A DNA stretch of 64,000 nucleotides from CAZOWL01 sp964583605 (GTDB lineage: Bacteria; Pseudomonadota; Gammaproteobacteria; Chromatiales; Chromatiaceae), in NCBI GenBank assembly GCA_964583605.1, contig CAZOWL010000002.1, positions 1 through 64,000 on the forward strand, read 5' to 3'. Of the stretch, positions 8,296 through 16,916 are shown one piece after another. The first letter of the stretch is position 1. Every line of letters starts with the position of its first letter. Position numbers and translations under genes: made by a program. The notes beneath the pieces were generated by a model. The model searched no databases. It was given only the letters and a program-made list of their open reading frames with translations, and was not told where the DNA came from.

Positions 8296-9237
8296 ATGCC
8301 CCGGTCCGGGTCCCAGCCTTGTCGCAGCCACACTGCCGCCGGCGTCACGGTGACCCTGTCCGAGCTGATCGGCCTGCGCAACGAGGCGCGGCGTTTGAGC
8401 CTGACTCCACGGAGCCGTGTCTTGGCGTCCCGAGACGGCCAGCACCTATCGCGATTTCGCGGGCGAGGCATGGAGTTTGACGAGTCACGCGTCTACCAGG
8501 CGGGTGATGACCCGCGCAAGATGGATTGGCGTGTGACGGCCCGTGCCGGTGTGCCACATGTGAAGTGCTTTCGTGAGGAGCGGGAGCGCCCCGTATGGCT
8601 GCTGGTCGACCAGGGTCCAACCATGCGTTTTGGTACCCGCGTCGCCTTCAAATCGGTAGTCGCGGCGCGCGCCGCGGCCCTGCTCGGCTGGTCGGTGATG
8701 GACAGCGGTGATCGGGTCGGCGGATTGGTGTTCGACGAAGCGCGCTACATGGAGCAACGTCCGATGGCGCGCACGGCCGGCCTGCTGCCGCTCCTCAAGG
8801 CCTTGGCTGGCCTACCGGAGGTGCCGCGGGGGCATGGCTTCGGCGGCCTGCCAGAGGCGGCCGCCTTCTTGTCGCGACAGATCCGGCCGGGTGGCTTGGT
8901 CTTCGTGATCAGCGACTTTGCTTCGATTGGCGCGGCCGATGCCTGGATCAGCCGGCTTAGCGGTGCCAACGAGCTCGTGCTGGTGCATCTCAGTGACCCG
9001 CTTGAGCGGCGTCCCCCGAGTCCTGCGCGTTATCCGGTCAGCGATGGCCGCCAGTATGGCTGGCTCGATACGCGTTCGAGCGCCGTGCGTAGGGACTACG
9101 CGGAGTCTTACCACGAGCAGTTGGCGCGCCTCACCGAACTGGTTCGGCGCTCGCCTGTCCATCTCGTCGCGATCGGCACCGAGGAGCCGACGGGCGCGGC
9201 CTTGGCCAGGGGACTTGCGGCTCGGAGATCAGCGTGA
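8296..9237 (+). CDS. DUF58 domain protein
   Basis: A 313-aa cytoplasmic protein of the DUF58 family, which accompanies MoxR ATPases and has a degenerate VWA-like fold. The signature is the segment EFDESRVYQAGDDPRKMDWR and, later, FREERERPVWLLVDQGPTM. It follows moxR by 23 bp. The first about 16 residues are weakly supported: a GTG at 8350 could be the true start, but it has no better ribosome-binding site. Its stop overlaps the next start as GTGA. Confidence 0.92.
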   Translation: MPRSGSQPCRSHTAAGVTVTLSELIGLRNEARRLSLTPRSRVLASRDGQHLSRFRGRGMEFDESRVYQAGDDPRKMDWRVTARAGVPHVKCFREERERPVWLLVDQGPTMRFGTRVAFKSVVAARAAALLGWSVMDSGDRVGGLVFDEARYMEQRPMARTAGLLPLLKALAGLPEVPRGHGFGGLPEAAAFLSRQIRPGGLVFVISDFASIGAADAWISRLSGANELVLVHLSDPLERRPPSPARYPVSDGRQYGWLDTRSSAVRRDYAESYHEQLARLTELVRRSPVHLVAIGTEEPTGAALARGLAARRSA

Positions 9238-9710
9238 GCCCAGATCCGCTCGCCGGCTTGCGACCGTACCATCTACCAGAGCCGGTTAGTTGGTGGCCTC
9301 CAGCGATCGGTTGGTGGGTCCTCGCGGCCATCCTTGCCCTGCTGCTGGGCTTGGCCGCCTGGACCTGGCATCGCCGCCATCGGGCTCAAGCCGCGATCCG
9401 GAGAGCGGAGCGCGAGCTCGACGGCTTGTGTGCCGCCTTTGCGCGGGAAAGGGACGCCGCCGCGTTGATGCGCGGCTGCTCGCGCCTCTTGCGCCGCCTT
9501 GCCATTGCGCGATGGGGACCGGGCTCGGTTGCCGGCTTGAGCGGCGAGGCGTGGCTCGCGTTCCTCGATGCCCGAGGGGATGGCGAATCCTTTCGTTGGG
9601 GAATCGGGCGAGCCTTGCTCGATGACCCTTACCGCGAGGAGCCAACATCCGATGCGACCGCGCTCGCCGGTCTCGTCCGGCATTGGATCGGTCGCCAACG
9701 GAAAGGGTGA
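9234..9710 (+). CDS. DUF4381 single-pass membrane protein
   Basis: A 158-aa protein starting at GTG 9234, overlapping the DUF58 stop by four bases. It has a Pro-rich N-terminus (DPLAGLRPYHLPEPVSWWPPAIGWW), one membrane helix (about 22-42, VLAAILALLLGLAAWTW) and a basic cytoplasmic helical domain. This is the standard partner between DUF58 and the BatA-like protein in such clusters. Membrane topology is inferred from the positive residues after the helix (HRRHRAQAAIRR). Role unknown beyond co-occurrence. Confidence 0.88.
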   Translation: MSPDPLAGLRPYHLPEPVSWWPPAIGWWVLAAILALLLGLAAWTWHRRHRAQAAIRRAERELDGLCAAFARERDAAALMRGCSRLLRRLAIARWGPGSVAGLSGEAWLAFLDARGDGESFRWGIGRALLDDPYREEPTSDATALAGLVRHWIGRQRKG

Positions 9711-9712
9711 CG

Positions 9713-10873
9713 ATGTTCATATTGAGCTGGCCATGGGTGCTCGCGGCCCTTCCACTGCCGCTGCTCGTCCGCCGCCTGTTGCCCCCAGCGGTCGCGCCAG
9801 GTGGGCCGGCGCTGCGCCTGCCGCATTGGCGGGACAGGTGGACGTTGGCCTCCGGCCGACGGTCACGCTGGCGGTGGTGGCTCGCCTGGCTTGCCTGGCT
9901 GCTTCTCGTGGTGGCGGCCGCGCGTCCCGCTTGGCTCGGCGAGCCGGCCGCCGCACCGCAGTCCGGCCGGGATCTGATTTTGGCCGTGGACATCTCGGGC
10001 AGCATGGAACGTCCGGACTTCCTACTCAGCGGTCGCTCTGTGTCTCGGCTCGCTGCCGTCAAGGACGTGGCGGCCCGCTTCATCGAGGGTCGGCGGCAGG
10101 ACCGCATCGGCTTGATCCTGTTCGGAAGCCGGGCCTATCTGCAGGTGCCCTTGACCTTCGATCGGGCGACGGTCATCGAGCTCCTCGATGACGCCGTTGT
10201 CGGCTTGGCGGGTCGCGAGACGGCGATCGGCGACGCGATCGCGCTGGCGGTCAAGCGGCTGCGCGAGCAGCCACGCGAGTCCCGTGTGCTCGTCTTACTG
10301 ACGGATGGCGAGAACAATGCGGGCAATCTGGCGCCAGGCGAAGCGGCCGGGCTCGCCGCGGAGATTGGCGTGCGGGTCTATGTCATCGCGATCGACCGAC
10401 CCGACGCGGCACTTGGCCTGCCGTTCGGGATGCCCGGCCTGGGCAGCGCCGGGGCGATCGACGCGGCCGAGCTGGAGCCTATCGCCACGGCCACCGGTGG
10501 CCGCTTCTTCACCGCCTCCGACACGCAAGCCCTTGCCTCGATCTATGCCGAGCTGGATCGTCTGGAGCCCACACAGCGTGAAGAGGCGGGCTATCGTCCG
10601 ATGAAGGCGCTGTTCTATTGGCCGTTGGGCGTGGCGCTGCTCTTAAGCGCGATTCTGGTTCTGCCGGGGCACGCGGTACATGATTCCAAGCGCCCGGTCC
10701 TCCGGGCGCGGGCCGACGGCGACCACGGCGTCGGGGCTCGGCGCGCGCCCGTGCGGTCTGACCTCGAGGGCGAGGGCGAGGGTAGGGCACCGCAACCTTC
10801 CGGTTTCCGATCGCACGGAGCCAGGCGGCGAGCGGATGAAGATCTCGAGAGGACCGCAAGGCATGTGGGCTGA
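9713..10873 (+). CDS. batA: BatA-like von Willebrand factor A membrane protein with long C-terminal tail
   Basis: The start ATG 9713 gives 386 aa; the upstream frame extension runs into DUF4381 coding. An N-terminal helix pair (about 3-20 and 58-80) anchors a VWA domain (about 90-280) with an intact metal-ion-dependent adhesion site: DISGS then the LLTDGENN aspartate. A final helix (about 305-323) follows. After it comes an odd tail of about 65 residues, rich in Arg, Gly and Glu, that normal BatA proteins lack. The DNA for the tail contains a perfect 8-bp hairpin (10690-10709). The tail may derive from inserted or formerly non-coding DNA. The stop overlaps the start of the next VWA gene. Confidence 0.9.
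   Translation: MFILSWPWVLAALPLPLLVRRLLPPAVAPGGPALRLPHWRDRWTLASGRRSRWRWWLAWLAWLLLVVAAARPAWLGEPAAAPQSGRDLILAVDISGSMERPDFLLSGRSVSRLAAVKDVAARFIEGRRQDRIGLILFGSRAYLQVPLTFDRATVIELLDDAVVGLAGRETAIGDAIALAVKRLREQPRESRVLVLLTDGENNAGNLAPGEAAGLAAEIGVRVYVIAIDRPDAALGLPFGMPGLGSAGAIDAAELEPIATATGGRFFTASDTQALASIYAELDRLEPTQREEAGYRPMKALFYWPLGVALLLSAILVLPGHAVHDSKRPVLRARADGDHGVGARRAPVRSDLEGEGEGRAPQPSGFRSHGARRRADEDLERTARHVG
10690..10709. repeat. Perfect 8-bp hairpin inside the batA tail
   Basis: GCGCCCGG, loop TCCT, CCGGGCGC. It lies within the region encoding the atypical C-terminal extension of the BatA-like protein, about 150 bp before the next VWA gene starts. Confidence 0.7.
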
Positions 10874-12782
10874 ATGGCACTTCCTGAGGCCTGGTTGGTT
10901 CTTGGCGCTCGTGCCCTTGGCACTGTTGCTCTGGCGACTGGCCCGTCGCTCCGGCCAGGCCGTGGCCGTCTGGCGCGAGCAGGTCGACGAGCATCTCCTC
11001 CCGCACCTGCTTGTGGGAGCGGATCCGCGCCGCCGCTGGCCGCTCCTCCTACTCGCCATCGGTTGGCTGCTTGCGGTGACGGCGCTGGCGGGTCCAGTCT
11101 GGCAGCAATGGCCGGAGCCGGCCTATCGGTCGTCTACACAGCGGGTCATCCTGCTCGACCTGTCCGAGTCAATGCTGCAACCTGATTTGGCGCCATCACG
11201 CCTGGTACGGGCGCGTCTCGAGGTGCTCGATCTGCTCCGAGTGGGCGCTGACGGCCAGACGGCCTTGATCGCCTTCGGGGCTGAGCCATTTCTGGTCGCG
11301 CCGCTGACCTCTGACGGCGAGACGATTGTTGCTCAGGTGCCGAGCCTCGAGCCCAATCTCCTGCCCATCTCGGGGCCAAAGCGCACCGACCTGGCCCTCG
11401 CTGAGGCCGCTGATCTGCTGCAGAGGGCCGGCGCCCGGTCGGGCGAGGTCATCCTGGTGACCGACGGGATCGCACAGCCGGCCTCGGCTTTCGCCGAAGC
11501 GGCCGACCTGGCCCGCGCCGGGCATCGCCTATCGCTGCTCTGGGTGACCGCGGGCAACGGCCGCTCGGCAGCGTCTCCCGGTCGCGAACCGGCTGTTCCC
11601 GAGCACGCGCCCAGCCGGACGAGCACGGACCTAGACTCCCTTCGGCGGCTAGTGACACTCGGTGGCGGCCGTCTGGTCGTTCTGACGGCGGATGAGGCCG
11701 ATACGAGGGCCCTGCTGGGCACATCCCGGGCGGCACGGACACCGGCCGATGACGATGCGAATCGGGTCTTGGATCAGTGGCGGGAAGAAGGGCCTTGGCT
11801 GCTGCTCCTCCTCTTACCGCTGGCCGCGCTCGCGTTTCGCCGCGGCTGGCTGGCACCGTCACTCGCCGTACTGTGTCTGTTGCCGAGTGCTGAGGTCTGG
11901 GCCAGTGGCTGGGCGGATCTGTGGCTGCGGACCGACCAGCAGGGGGCGCGCAAGCTGGCTGAAGGGCATGCGCGTGATGCCGCGGCGGCGTTCTCCGATC
12001 CGCATTGGCGAGCGGCGGCCCGCTACCAAGCGGGCGATTATGCCGGAGCCCTGGATGCGCTTGCTGGTTTGGATGGCACTGACGTCGATTACAATCGCGG
12101 CAACGCGCTGGCACGAGCCGGACAACTTGCGGAGGCGATCGAGGCCTACGACCGGGTCCTCGCCGTGGACCCAGCGCACGCCGATGCGCGTCACAATCGC
12201 GATCTGCTGCAGGACCTGTTGGCAAGCCAGGCCCCGCGGGCGGGCGACGCTCAATCGGGCCAGGCATCAGACCGCAATGGGGCGGGCGGCTCCGCGCAGC
12301 CGGTATCGCCCTCGGATGCTGGTACCGAGTCGACCGCCGGGCGGGACAGCCAGGCCTCGCCTCAGGACATGACCAGGGAGGCGGTCGAGTCGCATGACCG
12401 ATCCGCTACGGGGGCTCCCAGCGAGCACACCGAGGAGCCGAAGTCCAACCAAACGCTCCCCGACGATGGTAAGAGTCACAATGACGCGACGCGGACAGCT
12501 GACACCGAGCGCGAGCCGCGCCCTGAAGCCGCGCGCAGCGAGTCGCTGGCTGGCAAGGCCCTCAAGCCTGGCGCAGAGCCTGGACTCGGGGATCTTTTGG
12601 ATCTGGAGCCTGCGAGCGAGGCCGAAGGTGGTGTCGCGGCGCAGGTGCGGCCGCCGACCCCGACGGAGCGCGAGGCGCGGCAGGCCTTCGAGCAGATGCT
12701 GAGGCGGGTCCCGGACGACCCGGCGGGACTGCTCCGGCAACGCTTCCTACTGCAGCATCTGCGCCGTCATGGGCGGCTCTGA
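10863..12782 (+). CDS. batB: BatB/BatC-type VWA-TPR membrane protein
   Basis: Start ATG 10863 (639 aa, MWAEWHFLRPGWF) fits family N-termini and overlaps batA by 11 bases; ATG 10836 is an alternative. Two N-terminal membrane helices precede a VWA domain (about 95-290) with the metal site DLSES and VTDG. A helix pair near 310-350 follows, then at least one TPR unit (about 400-445: YNRGNALARAGQLAEAIEAYDRVL). Then comes a long Ser/Glu/Asp-rich low-complexity linker, ending in a short basic helix. This is a fusion of what are separate BatB and BatC genes elsewhere. The TPR part should be periplasmic or cytoplasmic according to whether the middle helix pair counts as one or two passes. Confidence 0.9.
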   Translation: MWAEWHFLRPGWFLALVPLALLLWRLARRSGQAVAVWREQVDEHLLPHLLVGADPRRRWPLLLLAIGWLLAVTALAGPVWQQWPEPAYRSSTQRVILLDLSESMLQPDLAPSRLVRARLEVLDLLRVGADGQTALIAFGAEPFLVAPLTSDGETIVAQVPSLEPNLLPISGPKRTDLALAEAADLLQRAGARSGEVILVTDGIAQPASAFAEAADLARAGHRLSLLWVTAGNGRSAASPGREPAVPEHAPSRTSTDLDSLRRLVTLGGGRLVVLTADEADTRALLGTSRAARTPADDDANRVLDQWREEGPWLLLLLLPLAALAFRRGWLAPSLAVLCLLPSAEVWASGWADLWLRTDQQGARKLAEGHARDAAAAFSDPHWRAAARYQAGDYAGALDALAGLDGTDVDYNRGNALARAGQLAEAIEAYDRVLAVDPAHADARHNRDLLQDLLASQAPRAGDAQSGQASDRNGAGGSAQPVSPSDAGTESTAGRDSQASPQDMTREAVESHDRSATGAPSEHTEEPKSNQTLPDDGKSHNDATRTADTEREPRPEAARSESLAGKALKPGAEPGLGDLLDLEPASEAEGGVAAQVRPPTPTEREARQAFEQMLRRVPDDPAGLLRQRFLLQHLRRHGRL

Positions 12783-12798
12783 CTGGCGGAGGCATTCG

Positions 12799-14592
12799 AT
12801 GCGATATGGGTGGTTGATCTTCTTGCTCGTGCTCAGCACCGCCTCAGGTGCGAGCGAGCTCTCGGCGCAGCTTGACCGGGATCGCATCACCGATGCGGAG
12901 ACGGTCATCCTGTCGGTGATCGCGTCAGGCGACGTGCGCGGCGATCTGGATCTCTCTCCGTTGGAGGCGGACTTCGATCTGATCGATCAACGTCATACGG
13001 CCCGGATGAGCCTGATCAACGGGTTGGCGAGCAGCTCACGGGAGTGGCGGCTGGAGCTGGCCCCTCGCCGCGCGGGACAGCTCCGCATACCGCCCCTGCA
13101 GCTCGGCGATTTGAGCAGCGAGCCCTTGACGCTCGAGGTTGTTGACGCGGCGACTGCGGCTGGATCCGCGGCTGATCGTGACGTCTTTGTCGAGGTCAGC
13201 GCGACACCGGAGGCCCCGTACGTGCAAGGGTATGTTGACTACCGCGTGCGCCTCTTCTCTCGCGTACCGCTGCGCCAACCACAGCTGTCGAACCCCGAAG
13301 TGGACGGGGCCATCGTGCAACGTTTCGGCGACGACCGCCAATCCTCGGAGACGATAGGTGGGGAACGCTATACGGTCATCGAGCGCCGCTACGCCGTCTT
13401 CCCGCAGCGCAGCGGTCCGCTGTCGATCGGCGCGCCGCGCCTGACTGCCGTCGTGCCCGTTGAAAGGGCGGCAGCAGCGGCCGATGGCCCTGGGCAGGAT
13501 CCATTTGGACCCATTGCGGACGTCTTCGGCGGCGCAGGGGGTCTGGATGGCCTGTTCACGGCGACTCGGCGAGTGCGCGTGCGCGGTCCGGACGCGACAC
13601 TCGAGGTGAGGCCGCAGCCGGTCGGGGCCCCCACTCCGTGGCTCCCGGCCGAGTCGGTCGAACTGAGCGATGAGTGGCTTCCCGCTGACTCTGAGGTTGA
13701 GGTCGGCGCCGCTGTGACGCGGACGATCACAGTGACCGCCGCAGGCGTCACGGCCGCCCAGCTGCCGGACCTCGAGCTGAGCGCTCCGCCAGCAATCAAG
13801 CTCTACTCCGATCCACCGCAGACGGAGGAGCTGTCGGGCGGCGAGGTTCCAGTCGCTGTCAAGCAGCTCAAGGTGGCGCTAGTGGCCACCGAGCCCGGGT
13901 CGATCACCTTGCCTGAGATCCGTCTTTCCTGGTGGGATACGCAGGCCGACCAGCCGCGAGAGGCGCTCGTGCCGGCGCGGGCGCTGAACGTGACGGCAGC
14001 CGGCACAGCACCGGACACGGTGGTCGCACGCGAGGCCGTCGTTGTCGCCGATCCGCCGAGCGAGGCCGCCGAGGCCTTCGAGCGCGATCCGCTGACTGCC
14101 GCACCCGCGTGGCTCCGCGACGAGCCTTGGCTGTGGCTCGCCGCCCTGCTTGCCCTCGCTTGGGTCACGACCATTGGCCTCTGGTGGCGGGAGCGCCGCC
14201 GGCCGCGGCTGCCGATCGCGGAGGCACGATCCCTCGAGGAGACAGTGCGCCCTCGGCTGAGCCTCGCAGAGGCCCGGCGTGCGGTCGAGCGTGCCTGCCA
14301 GCATCGGGGGCCGCGCGAGTTGCGCGACGCCTTGCTCGCGTGGGGTGCCGTCAAATGGCCCGAGGATCCGCCGCGCGCCTTGGCTGCGGTGGCGCGACGT
14401 CTCGGCTCGGATGAGGCCGCTGCGGCCGTCATGGCGCTGGAACGTGGACTCTACGCGAACGAGACTCTCGTTTGGGATGACGCCGCTTGTTGGATGGCAC
14501 TTGCCTCCGGCCTAACGGAAGATGAGCGACAGGCGGCCGACTCCGGCGAGTCGGACCTGCCGGACCTTTACCCGACCACCCAAGGAGCCTGA
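12799..14592 (+). CDS. batD: BatD-like exported protein
   Basis: A 597-aa protein starting at ATG 12799 behind GGCGGAGGC. It has a signal peptide (about 1-19), a long beta-rich periplasmic region with repeated Ig-like segments typical of BatD, one membrane helix near residues 445-463 (WLWLAALLALAWVTTIGLWW) and a cytoplasmic helical C-terminus of about 130 residues. It completes the MoxR-DUF58-DUF4381-BatA-BatB-BatD set. BatD probably presents a periplasmic sensing or scaffold surface to the VWA proteins; this is inference from family context. The frame slightly overlaps no neighbour, with 16 bp between genes. Confidence 0.9.
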   Translation: MRYGWLIFLLVLSTASGASELSAQLDRDRITDAETVILSVIASGDVRGDLDLSPLEADFDLIDQRHTARMSLINGLASSSREWRLELAPRRAGQLRIPPLQLGDLSSEPLTLEVVDAATAAGSAADRDVFVEVSATPEAPYVQGYVDYRVRLFSRVPLRQPQLSNPEVDGAIVQRFGDDRQSSETIGGERYTVIERRYAVFPQRSGPLSIGAPRLTAVVPVERAAAAADGPGQDPFGPIADVFGGAGGLDGLFTATRRVRVRGPDATLEVRPQPVGAPTPWLPAESVELSDEWLPADSEVEVGAAVTRTITVTAAGVTAAQLPDLELSAPPAIKLYSDPPQTEELSGGEVPVAVKQLKVALVATEPGSITLPEIRLSWWDTQADQPREALVPARALNVTAAGTAPDTVVAREAVVVADPPSEAAEAFERDPLTAAPAWLRDEPWLWLAALLALAWVTTIGLWWRERRRPRLPIAEARSLEETVRPRLSLAEARRAVERACQHRGPRELRDALLAWGAVKWPEDPPRALAAVARRLGSDEAAAAVMALERGLYANETLVWDDAACWMALASGLTEDERQAADSGESDLPDLYPTTQGA

Positions 14593-14595
14593 CCG

Positions 14596-15891
14596 ATGGG
14601 TTTGCCGTTCAGCGAGCATCCGCTTCGGCATCAGGTCACGGCCGAGCTGCATGCCCGGGCATACGATCGGCTCAGGGCGCCGGCGCGGATCTCGTTTCTC
14701 GCCGCGGTGTGCGGTGAGCGGGGCTCGGGTCGCGACGACCGTCACCTGCAGCGGCTGCTGGCCCGCCACGGCGTGCCAGTCCCGGATACGGTCGGCCAGC
14801 ATTTCGCGGCGGACCTGGGCACGATCCGCCTGCGCTGGGAGCGCCACACCGAATTCGTCACCTACAGCTTCTGCAAGCCGGGGCCTTTCGATCATCCATT
14901 CGCTGAGCCAGTCCTGAGCGAGCTACCCGCCGATTGGCTGCGGGAGCTGCCAGGAGAGGTGGTCACGGCCGTCTCATTGGCATTCGAAGCGAGTGATCGG
15001 CCAGAACGCAGTCTCGATGAGCTGGTTGCGCTTTTCGCCGGAAACCCAGTGATCGGCTGCAAAGTTGTCGGCGGGGCTGGGCGGGCGTGGTCGGATCTGC
15101 GCATCCATGCCGACGGGTATTCTCGGATCCTGTTGCGCGATGTCGGTCTCTCGGAGAACCAAACTGGGCGGCTCGCGCGCCGCGTGTTGGAGATCAATGC
15201 CTATCGCGCGATGGCGCTGCTGGGTCTACCGCTGGCGCGCGAGGTGAGCGCGACCTTGAGCCGAGCCGACAGGCGCTTGGTGACGGTGGCCGGCCGCCTC
15301 GCCGAGCGTGGACGAGACAGCGATGCCTTCTCGGAGAGCGAGCTGCTGGACGAGCTGACCAGGCTCGCCGCCGAGATCGAGGCCGTGGCGGCCCGCACGA
15401 GCTATCGCTTCGAGGCGTCACGCGCCTATTACCGTATCATCCAACAACGCCTCGAGCAGTTGCGCCAGGGACGCATCGAGGGGCTGCAGACCTTCACCGA
15501 GTTTCTCGAGGCGCGCTTGGCCCCGGCGATCGCGACCTGCAACTCGACGCGCGAGCGCCAGCAGGACCTGGCCGAGCGCGCGGCGCGGGTGACGAGCCTT
15601 CTGCGCGCCCGGGTCGAGGTCGGCCTGCAGGAGCAGAATCGGGGCCTGCTGGATTCGATGAACCGGCGCGCGAAGATCCAGCTGCGCCTGCAGGAGACGG
15701 TCGAAGGGTTGTCGGTCATTGCGATCAGCTACTACGGTGTTGGCCTGATTGGCTACGTGCTCAAAGGGCTGGCCGGCCGAGGACTGGCGATCGACGTCGG
15801 CGTCGCGCTGGCCGTGCCGATTGTGGCCGCCACTGCTTGGATCGCGCTCAAGCGGACCAAGCAACGCGTCCATCGGGACGCCGGTGATTGA
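14596..15891 (+). CDS. DUF3422 membrane protein
   Basis: A 431-aa protein beginning three bases after batD, so probably cotranscribed. The family opening is recognisable: FSEHPLRHQVTAELHARAY. A large N-terminal cytoplasmic part contains coiled-coil segments (about 260-370, rich in Glu/Arg/Gln). It ends with two hydrophobic helices (about 378-394 and 400-420) near the C-terminus, an architecture reminiscent of CorA-like proteins. Function unknown. Its position directly behind the Bat cluster suggests a role at the same envelope site, but that is only context. Confidence 0.88.
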   Translation: MGLPFSEHPLRHQVTAELHARAYDRLRAPARISFLAAVCGERGSGRDDRHLQRLLARHGVPVPDTVGQHFAADLGTIRLRWERHTEFVTYSFCKPGPFDHPFAEPVLSELPADWLRELPGEVVTAVSLAFEASDRPERSLDELVALFAGNPVIGCKVVGGAGRAWSDLRIHADGYSRILLRDVGLSENQTGRLARRVLEINAYRAMALLGLPLAREVSATLSRADRRLVTVAGRLAERGRDSDAFSESELLDELTRLAAEIEAVAARTSYRFEASRAYYRIIQQRLEQLRQGRIEGLQTFTEFLEARLAPAIATCNSTRERQQDLAERAARVTSLLRARVEVGLQEQNRGLLDSMNRRAKIQLRLQETVEGLSVIAISYYGVGLIGYVLKGLAGRGLAIDVGVALAVPIVAATAWIALKRTKQRVHRDAGD

Positions 15892-15943
15892 TGGGGCGGA
15901 AGCGGTTCGCGCGATAATCTCGCACGGAGAAGTGCAACGGTCG

Positions 15944-16735
15944 ATGGCCCCGATTGTCGACCGAACTGAAACTTGGGTCGATGATACGCAGGTGCGCGTC
16001 GAAGAGAGACATCATGACCTTCGCCGGCGGCGGCCGTTATCGCGGCGTAGCCGGCTCATCGTTCTGGGTACGGTGGGGGTCCTCGCGCTGATCGTCGCCT
16101 ATCTGGCCGATCAGTGGCAAGGGTTCGCGTTCCTGCAGGCGCAACGCGAGCAGCTCGCCGCGCTCTTCGCCTCCCATCCCTTTGCCGTCGCCGGGACCTT
16201 CCTGGTGATCTACGCCGGCTCGGTGGCCCTGATCCAGCCCTGGGCCGCAATCCTGAGTATCTCAGCCGGTGCCATCTTCGGGCTGATCTACGGGACCTTA
16301 CTGGCCCTCGCCGGCGCGACGATCGGTGCGACACTGGCCTTTCTCGCGGCACGCTATCTGCTTCGGGATTGGGTCCAGCGTCGGCTCGAGGTACGGCTGG
16401 CCGTCGTGAACGAAGGAATCGAGCGCGAAGGGGGCTTCTATCTCTTCGCGATGCGCCTGGTGGCGTGGTTGCCCTTCTTCTTGATCAATCCGCTGATGGG
16501 CGTCACGCCGATGAGGCTGCGCACCTTTTTCTGGGTCACCCTGGTCGGGATGCTGCCGGTGACGGCCGCCTGGGTCAACGCCGGTACCCAGATCGGTCGC
16601 ATCGATTCCGTCGGAGAGCTCATCTCCCCCGCCGTGCTCCTGTCTTTCACGCTCCTCGGTTTACTGCCGCTGGCAGCAAAGCGCCTTATCGATTGGCTGC
16701 GCCCGCGCCGCACTAGAGAACCTTGGAAGCCCTGA
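15944..16735 (+). CDS. TVP38/TMEM64 (DedA-like) membrane protein
   Basis: A 263-aa integral membrane protein of the VTT superfamily, members of which flip or transport lipids. I chose ATG 15944; GTG 15932 is another option, since the longest frame runs back into DUF3422. After a basic cytoplasmic start come about six helices, with the hallmark GAIFGLIYGTLLALAGATIGA and the re-entrant motif FYLFAMRLVAWLPFFLINPL. It follows DUF3422 by 52 bp on the same strand and could be the last gene of the Bat transcript. Confidence 0.88.
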   Translation: MAPIVDRTETWVDDTQVRVEERHHDLRRRRPLSRRSRLIVLGTVGVLALIVAYLADQWQGFAFLQAQREQLAALFASHPFAVAGTFLVIYAGSVALIQPWAAILSISAGAIFGLIYGTLLALAGATIGATLAFLAARYLLRDWVQRRLEVRLAVVNEGIEREGGFYLFAMRLVAWLPFFLINPLMGVTPMRLRTFFWVTLVGMLPVTAAWVNAGTQIGRIDSVGELISPAVLLSFTLLGLLPLAAKRLIDWLRPRRTREPWKP

Positions 16736-16916
16736 CTCTTCCCGACTCCTGAGACTGCTGCGGACCATCCCCGTTGGCCGGACTTATGATCAAGGCCCTG
16801 GCGTGGATTCAGAACGCACAAGTGTACCCGCTTCGGTTATGCTTGGTCGTGTGCCGGCTGCGAGAGGATGCCGAGGACTGCGGCGGGCGCATCGCCAAAT
16901 CCTCCGGTGAGCGACA

